Below are positions 5,930 through 8,699 of a stretch of 8,699 bases of DNA, piece by piece. This DNA comes from an uncultured Collinsella sp. Lineage in GTDB: Bacteria; Actinomycetota; Coriobacteriia; Coriobacteriales; Coriobacteriaceae. Below the pieces are notes generated by a model. The model was not told the origin of the DNA. It saw nothing but the letters and a program-made list of their open reading frames with translations, and searched no databases. Both the position numbers and the translations under genes were made by a program. The stretch covers positions 1-8,699 of the forward strand of contig CAAECP010000221.1 in the NCBI GenBank assembly GCA_900754385.1, written 5' to 3'. How positions within the stretch are numbered: the first letter of the stretch is position 1; each line of letters begins with the position of its first letter.

Positions 5930-7300
5930 ATGCGAAGGTCAATAGAATCAGATATTGAGCAGTGGGCAACCGAGGATGCCTCCCGTCCTCTTCTTATACG
6001 TGGCGCACGCCGCGTCGGTAAAACGTATGTAGCCGAAGAGATGGGCAAAAGAATTGCCGGCGACGCGTTTGTCAAACTCGACTTTCAAACCGACCTCAAT
6101 CTTATCGCACCGATTTTCGAGGGGCCGACAGACAACGTCGATGCCATCATGGGACGCATTGCAGACTACAAGCGTGTCACGATTCGCAAGGAAAACGCAT
6201 TCATCCTGTTCGATGAAGTTCAGCTTTGCGAACGAGCGCTCAACTCCCTCCGCTTCTTTTCGGGTTCGGGATGGCGCATCTGCGCAACCGGCAGCCAGCT
6301 TGGTGTCGCCACGCGCAAACGCAACTTGCCCTTCCCGAGCGGAGTTCGTCAAGAAACCATGCATCCCATGTCGTTTGAAGAATTTCTCTGGGCGCAAAAC
6401 GAAGGACAGATGGCAGATGCCATCCGAGCACATTCTCAGTCACTTGAACCCTATGTCTCACATCAAGCAGCCCTCGATCTCTTCCGCCGCTATCAAGTTG
6501 TAGGAGGAATGCCCGCTGCCGTCAATACGTACATCAGCACACGCTCCATTGAAAACGCCCGCATCGAACAACGCGAGATTGACGAAACGTACACCGCCGA
6601 CATGACTGATCCCGAGAATGGAATCAGTGGCATAGCCGCGCGAAAAGTATGGCGCTCTATCCCCGCCCAATTGTTGCGGGCCTCGACAAAAAAGTTTAAA
6701 TACTCCGAAGTCGAGCGCGGAGGCCGCCGCGCCAAGCTCATTGAACCGCTCGACTGGCTCGAGAGCGCTGGCATGATTTCGATTAACAACATGACCAACT
6801 GCATCGATCCACCTCTTGTCCCATACGATGACGAAGACGGAAGCTTCTTTAAGGTCTATCTTCTCGATACGGGCCTCATGTTTTACAAACTCGGCATTAA
6901 CCCGCGCCTCTGGCTTGACTTGCATTCCATTCCAAGCGCAACGCTGTCCTCAGACTTTCGCGGAGCGCTGGCGGAAAACTCGGTTATGCAGGCACTTCAA
7001 AGCAATGAGATACAAACGTTCTATTGGACGCCGCCGTCCTCGTGGAAAACAACGGGTGAACTTGATTTTCTGCTTCAGACCGACCGGATGGAAATCGTGC
7101 CCGTAGAAGTTAAATCAGCGCGAAACGTCCGTGCGAAGACGCTCAACTCGCTTTTGGACAAAACACGTGCCCCCCATGCCTATATTCTGTCCGAAAACGA
7201 CTTTGCAAGCTCTACAACGGACGATGGCCGTGAGCTGCGCTATCTTCCGCTCTATGCGGCCGGGTTTATTGGAGAACACTGCGTCAAAACGCGACTGTAA
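5930..7300 (+). CDS. AAA+ ATPase with C-terminal DUF4143 domain
   Basis: This 456-residue protein matches the large family of predicted AAA_14/DUF4143 ATPases, whose function is largely unknown. The N-terminal P-loop domain has Walker A GARRVGKT (25-32), Walker B FILFDEVQ (91-98) with Asp95-Glu96, and a sensor-like ICATGSQLG (117-125). A middle segment contains RRYQVVGGMPAAV (186-198), typical of the family. The C-terminal region (about 215-400) includes FRGALAENSVMQAL (343-356). It also has GELDFLL (376-382) followed by IVPVEVKSARN (389-399), a PD-(D/E)XK-like pattern with Asp379, Glu393 and Lys395. This suggests a restriction-endonuclease-like fold that may or may not cut nucleic acid. ATG 5930 is preferred over GTG 5924 because AGAAAGG lies 7 nt before it. 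The gene stands alone between two copies of a palindromic element, with twin operator-like sites upstream, and a phosphatase remnant starts 33 bp after its stop. Its isolation and borders suggest a gained cassette; its role is unknown. Confidence 0.9.
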   Translation: MRRSIESDIEQWATEDASRPLLIRGARRVGKTYVAEEMGKRIAGDAFVKLDFQTDLNLIAPIFEGPTDNVDAIMGRIADYKRVTIRKENAFILFDEVQLCERALNSLRFFSGSGWRICATGSQLGVATRKRNLPFPSGVRQETMHPMSFEEFLWAQNEGQMADAIRAHSQSLEPYVSHQAALDLFRRYQVVGGMPAAVNTYISTRSIENARIEQREIDETYTADMTDPENGISGIAARKVWRSIPAQLLRASTKKFKYSEVERGGRRAKLIEPLDWLESAGMISINNMTNCIDPPLVPYDDEDGSFFKVYLLDTGLMFYKLGINPRLWLDLHSIPSATLSSDFRGALAENSVMQALQSNEIQTFYWTPPSSWKTTGELDFLLQTDRMEIVPVEVKSARNVRAKTLNSLLDKTRAPHAYILSENDFASSTTDDGRELRYLPLYAAGFIGEHCVKTRL

Positions 7301-7333
7301 ACCATACGACCGTGCCTAAAAAAGTGGCCTCCC

Positions 7334-7429
7334 GTGTCTCGAATTCTGTTTATCTGCCACGGCACCGTGGCAAAGCTCGCCGAGGTTGGGATTCTCGCCG
7401 ACCGCAGCGCACTGCTTGAGCAGCTGTAA
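7334..7429 (+). pseudogene. Miniature remnant of a second LMW tyrosine phosphatase gene
   Basis: A 31-codon frame from GTG 7334 to TAA 7429 consists of three joined pieces of the phosphatase at 5213. RILFICHG matches residues 2-9 of the intact protein (RVLFICYG). HGTVAKLAEVGI matches 53-64 (HGTVAKLREVGI). ALLEQL matches the C-terminus 143-148 (AMLEQL). Two internal deletions removed the rest, including the CX5R arginine and the DP loop, so it cannot be an active phosphatase. All three pieces remain in one frame. In the middle block most base differences from the intact gene are silent, so it diverged as a coding paralogue before the deletions. No ribosome binding site precedes the GTG. A tiny expressed peptide cannot be excluded but is unlikely. 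Confidence 0.8.
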
Positions 7430-7431
7430 TC

Positions 7432-7495
7432 GATGAAATGCAGAGTTTTTAGAGCACAAAATCGGATGAAATGCAGAGATTTGAGATTTAGAGCA
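7432..7495. repeat. Imperfect tandem direct repeat, GATGAAATGCAGAG ... TTTAGAGCA
   Basis: The 14-mer GATGAAATGCAGAG occurs at 7432-7445 and 7465-7478. Each copy is followed by TTTAGAGCA (7448-7456 and 7487-7495), with a 6-bp length difference between the two units. The repeat lies directly after the phosphatase remnant and before the second palindrome. There is no start codon context or conserved frame across it. It appears to be non-coding intergenic repeat sequence. Confidence 0.65.
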
Positions 7496-7513
7496 TGAAG
7501 AGGCGCGTCCACC

Positions 7514-7554
7514 GCCGAGTGTGACAAAGGGACTGTCCCTTTGTCACACTCGGC
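7514..7554. repeat. Palindromic element, copy 2, acting as likely terminator for the leftward genes
   Basis: Perfect 19-bp arms (7514-7532 and 7536-7554) enclose a 3-nt CTG loop. The 29-bp core equals copy 1 at 5814-5842 except for one loop base. The pairs just outside the core differ between copies (GA/TC in copy 1, AG/CT in copy 2) yet still pair, so the stem rather than the sequence appears to be kept. The right arm touches the stop codon (7554-7556) of the leftward small gene, so the hairpin would form right at the end of that message. There is no strong T-tract after it. Confidence 0.85.
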
Positions 7555-7883
7555 TACTCGTCAACGATCTCGGCAAGCCAGACGTTCAGCGTATCGACCT
7601 CGGGGCAGCAGAACTTTGCCGTACCAGGCTCGTTGCCAGGCACGATTCCGCCATAGCGCAGGATATCGATATAGGGAAAGCCCACATGGCAGGCCATGGA
7701 TCACATCTTGCCGCGGTCTCGGTCGAAGTCAAAAACGTCGCCCGGCTTGTGACCATGGTGGCAGCGGCACGCACCCAGCTGGTCCACGCAGCTCACGCGG
7801 ATACGCGGACGCTTGCCACGCGGTGCGCCGAGCGGTCTGTTCTCGCCCGCAGGCTTGACGCCACCCTCGTCAGCATTACTCAT
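7554..7883 (-). pseudogene. TIGR04076-like small protein gene interrupted by in-frame TGA
   Basis: From ATG 7883 the frame encodes about 60 residues ending RDRGKM, meets TGA at 7703-7701 (codon 61), then continues in the same frame for 48 codons to TAG 7554-7556. Both halves look like one protein of about 109 residues. The first half has PRIRVSCVDQLGACRCHHGH (26-45) and KPGDVFDFD (46-54). The second half has SMACHVGFPYIDILRYGG (62-79) and AKFCCPEV (89-96). This resembles TIGR04076-type proteins, where a Gly-x-Cys just before the second half is common, and the TGA falls at that cysteine. The function of the family is not established. The ATG overlaps the kinase stop codon by 8 bp (ATGAGTAA), implying translational coupling. 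A nonsense mutation (Cys TGC to TGA) or sequencing error is most likely. Selenocysteine is possible, but no convincing SECIS hairpin is seen downstream. Confidence 0.65.
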
Positions 7884-8699
7884 GGTCAATCACGTCCAGG
7901 CATGCCTCGATGGGAAGGCCGGCCGACCTGTCCTCTTGGTCGGCATTGCGCTCGATAAGCTCAGCCACCACACGCATGGCATCGGACGTCGCGCGCTGCA
8001 GACTCCAACCTGCCATAACGCGGCCTACGAGCACCGCCGAGAACGTGTCGCCCGTGCCCGGGAAATAGATCGGAATGAGCTCAAAGGGAATCGTAAAGTA
8101 CTCCCCCGCCACATGGTCGTAACCGATAACCGCGTTCGTGCCATTGACTACGGCGCTCGTAATGACCACAGACTTGGCACCCAGCTCACGCACGGCGTCC
8201 ACAAGAGCGCGGGCCTCATCGGGTGTAATCTCTTCGGCCATAGGCGTATCGGTGAGCAGGCATGCCTCGGTATAGTTGGGCACCGCGTAGTCTGCGCACT
8301 CGACCAGACTGCGCATAAGGCCGATGGTCGACTCGGGCACGCCGGCGTAGAGCTTGCCATTGTCGGCCATGATGGGGTCGACGAAAACCTTGGTGCCCTT
8401 TTGCGCGCGGCGGTGGCAAAAGTCCGAGATGATGCGCGCCTCTTCCTCGGTCACGATAAAGCCGGTCGAGATGGCGTCGAACTCAAAGCCGAGCTCCTCC
8501 CAGATAGCGAGGCTTTGGCGCACGTACTCGGTGGTGTCGTGGATGTAGAACTTGGGATAGTTGAGCGTATCGGACACAAGTGCCGTCGGCAGATTGTGGA
8601 TACGGTAACCCATGTGCGACAGCACCGGCAGCATGGCGGAAAGCGCGACCTTGCCGTAGCCGCACATATCGTTGATCAGCAGCAGCTGAGTGTTCTTCA
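7876..8699 (-). CDS. Pyridoxal/pyridoxamine kinase-like protein (ribokinase superfamily)
   Basis: The gene runs leftward and is complete but for one base. The codons before the internal ATG at 8667 read KNTQLLLIND, preceded by TG at 8699-8698, so the start codon NTG begins at 8700. The full protein would be 274 residues. Numbered from that start, NDMCGYGKVALSAMLPVLSH (10-29) is the substrate-loop region typical of vitamin B6 kinases. FVDPIMADNGKLY (106-118) and VPNYTEACLL (140-149) are core motifs. FPGTGDTFSAVL (213-224) is the anion-hole motif with catalytic-base type Asp218. The expected reaction is ATP-dependent 5'-phosphorylation of pyridoxal, pyridoxamine or pyridoxine in the cytoplasm. 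A hydroxymethylpyrimidine kinase role cannot be excluded, but the N-terminal motif fits pyridoxal kinase better. Its TAA stop overlaps the ATG of the small TIGR04076-like gene downstream, making a two-gene operon. The promoter lies outside the window. Confidence 0.88.
   Translation of the reverse strand, partial: KNTQLLLINDMCGYGKVALSAMLPVLSHMGYRIHNLPTALVSDTLNYPKFYIHDTTEYVRQSLAIWEELGFEFDAISTGFIVTEEEARIISDFCHRRAQKGTKVFVDPIMADNGKLYAGVPESTIGLMRSLVECADYAVPNYTEACLLTDTPMAEEITPDEARALVDAVRELGAKSVVITSAVVNGTNAVIGYDHVAGEYFTIPFELIPIYFPGTGDTFSAVLVGRVMAGWSLQRATSDAMRVVAELIERNADQEDRSAGLPIEACLDVIDHE

Noticed and set aside
7252..7527. Leftward open frame across the ATPase end, phosphatase relic and repeats
   Set aside because: It spans the antisense of a coding end and two repeat families, with no domain and no plausible ribosome binding site.
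7432..7554. Repeats after the ATPase as a CRISPR array
   Set aside because: There are only two imperfect short units with unequal spacing and no conserved spacers, and no cas gene is present in the window.
7665..7700. SECIS-like hairpin after the in-frame TGA
   Set aside because: The only visible stems are a 5-bp CATGG/CCATG stem starting 3 nt after the TGA and a 3-bp GGG/CCC stem. Neither has the spacing and loop G expected of bacterial SECIS elements.
7521..7958. Rightward open frame of about 145 codons at the right side
   Set aside because: It begins inside the palindrome and is antisense to both the TIGR04076-like gene and the 3' end of the kinase gene; it has no recognisable protein features.

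Overview
The window looks like a chromosomal stretch from a moderately GC-rich gut-type bacterium, most likely an actinobacterium of the Coriobacteriia (Collinsella-like). That placement rests on general gene content and style (RpiR regulators, phospho-alpha-glucosidase with a PTS permease, AAA/DUF4143 ATPase, short intergenic palindromes). It is an inference, not a marker-gene identification. No rRNA, tRNA, CRISPR array, transposase or phage gene is visible.

Left part (1-5153): a catabolic module for alpha-glucosyl disaccharides. A leftward operon carries a GH4 6-phospho-alpha-glucosidase (2780-4105) followed by a PTS EIICB permease (1135-2697). The permease would import and phosphorylate maltose-like sugars, and the hydrolase would split the product into glucose and glucose-6-phosphate. 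The permease has no EIIA domain and no EIIA gene is present, so a shared EIIA must act in trans. A hairpin with a weak U-tract lies between the two genes, and a strong intrinsic terminator ends the operon. One RpiR-family regulator (4404-5153) is divergent from the operon across a 298-bp regulatory region with three inverted repeats. A second RpiR regulator (142-942) converges on the operon's far end. The set resembles the Bacillus subtilis glvA/glvR/glvC (malA-malR-malP) system, but with two regulators.

Middle part (5213-7554): an intact low-molecular-weight tyrosine phosphatase (5213-5659) is followed by a cluster of palindromic intergenic elements. Next comes an AAA+/DUF4143 ATPase (5930-7300) whose upstream region has two inverted repeats with centres 33 bp apart. 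Immediately after the ATPase is a miniature remnant of a second phosphatase gene (7334-7429), then a short direct repeat. A second copy of a near-perfect palindrome flanks the ATPase on the far side. The block looks like a duplicated or inserted segment, or one bordered by REP-like elements.

Right part (7554-8699): a leftward pair consists of a pyridoxal/pyridoxamine kinase-like gene, complete except for the first base of its start codon, and a small TIGR04076-like gene overlapping it by 8 bp. The small gene has an in-frame TGA exactly where I would expect a conserved cysteine. It is either a nonsense-mutated gene or, less likely, a selenocysteine or readthrough codon.
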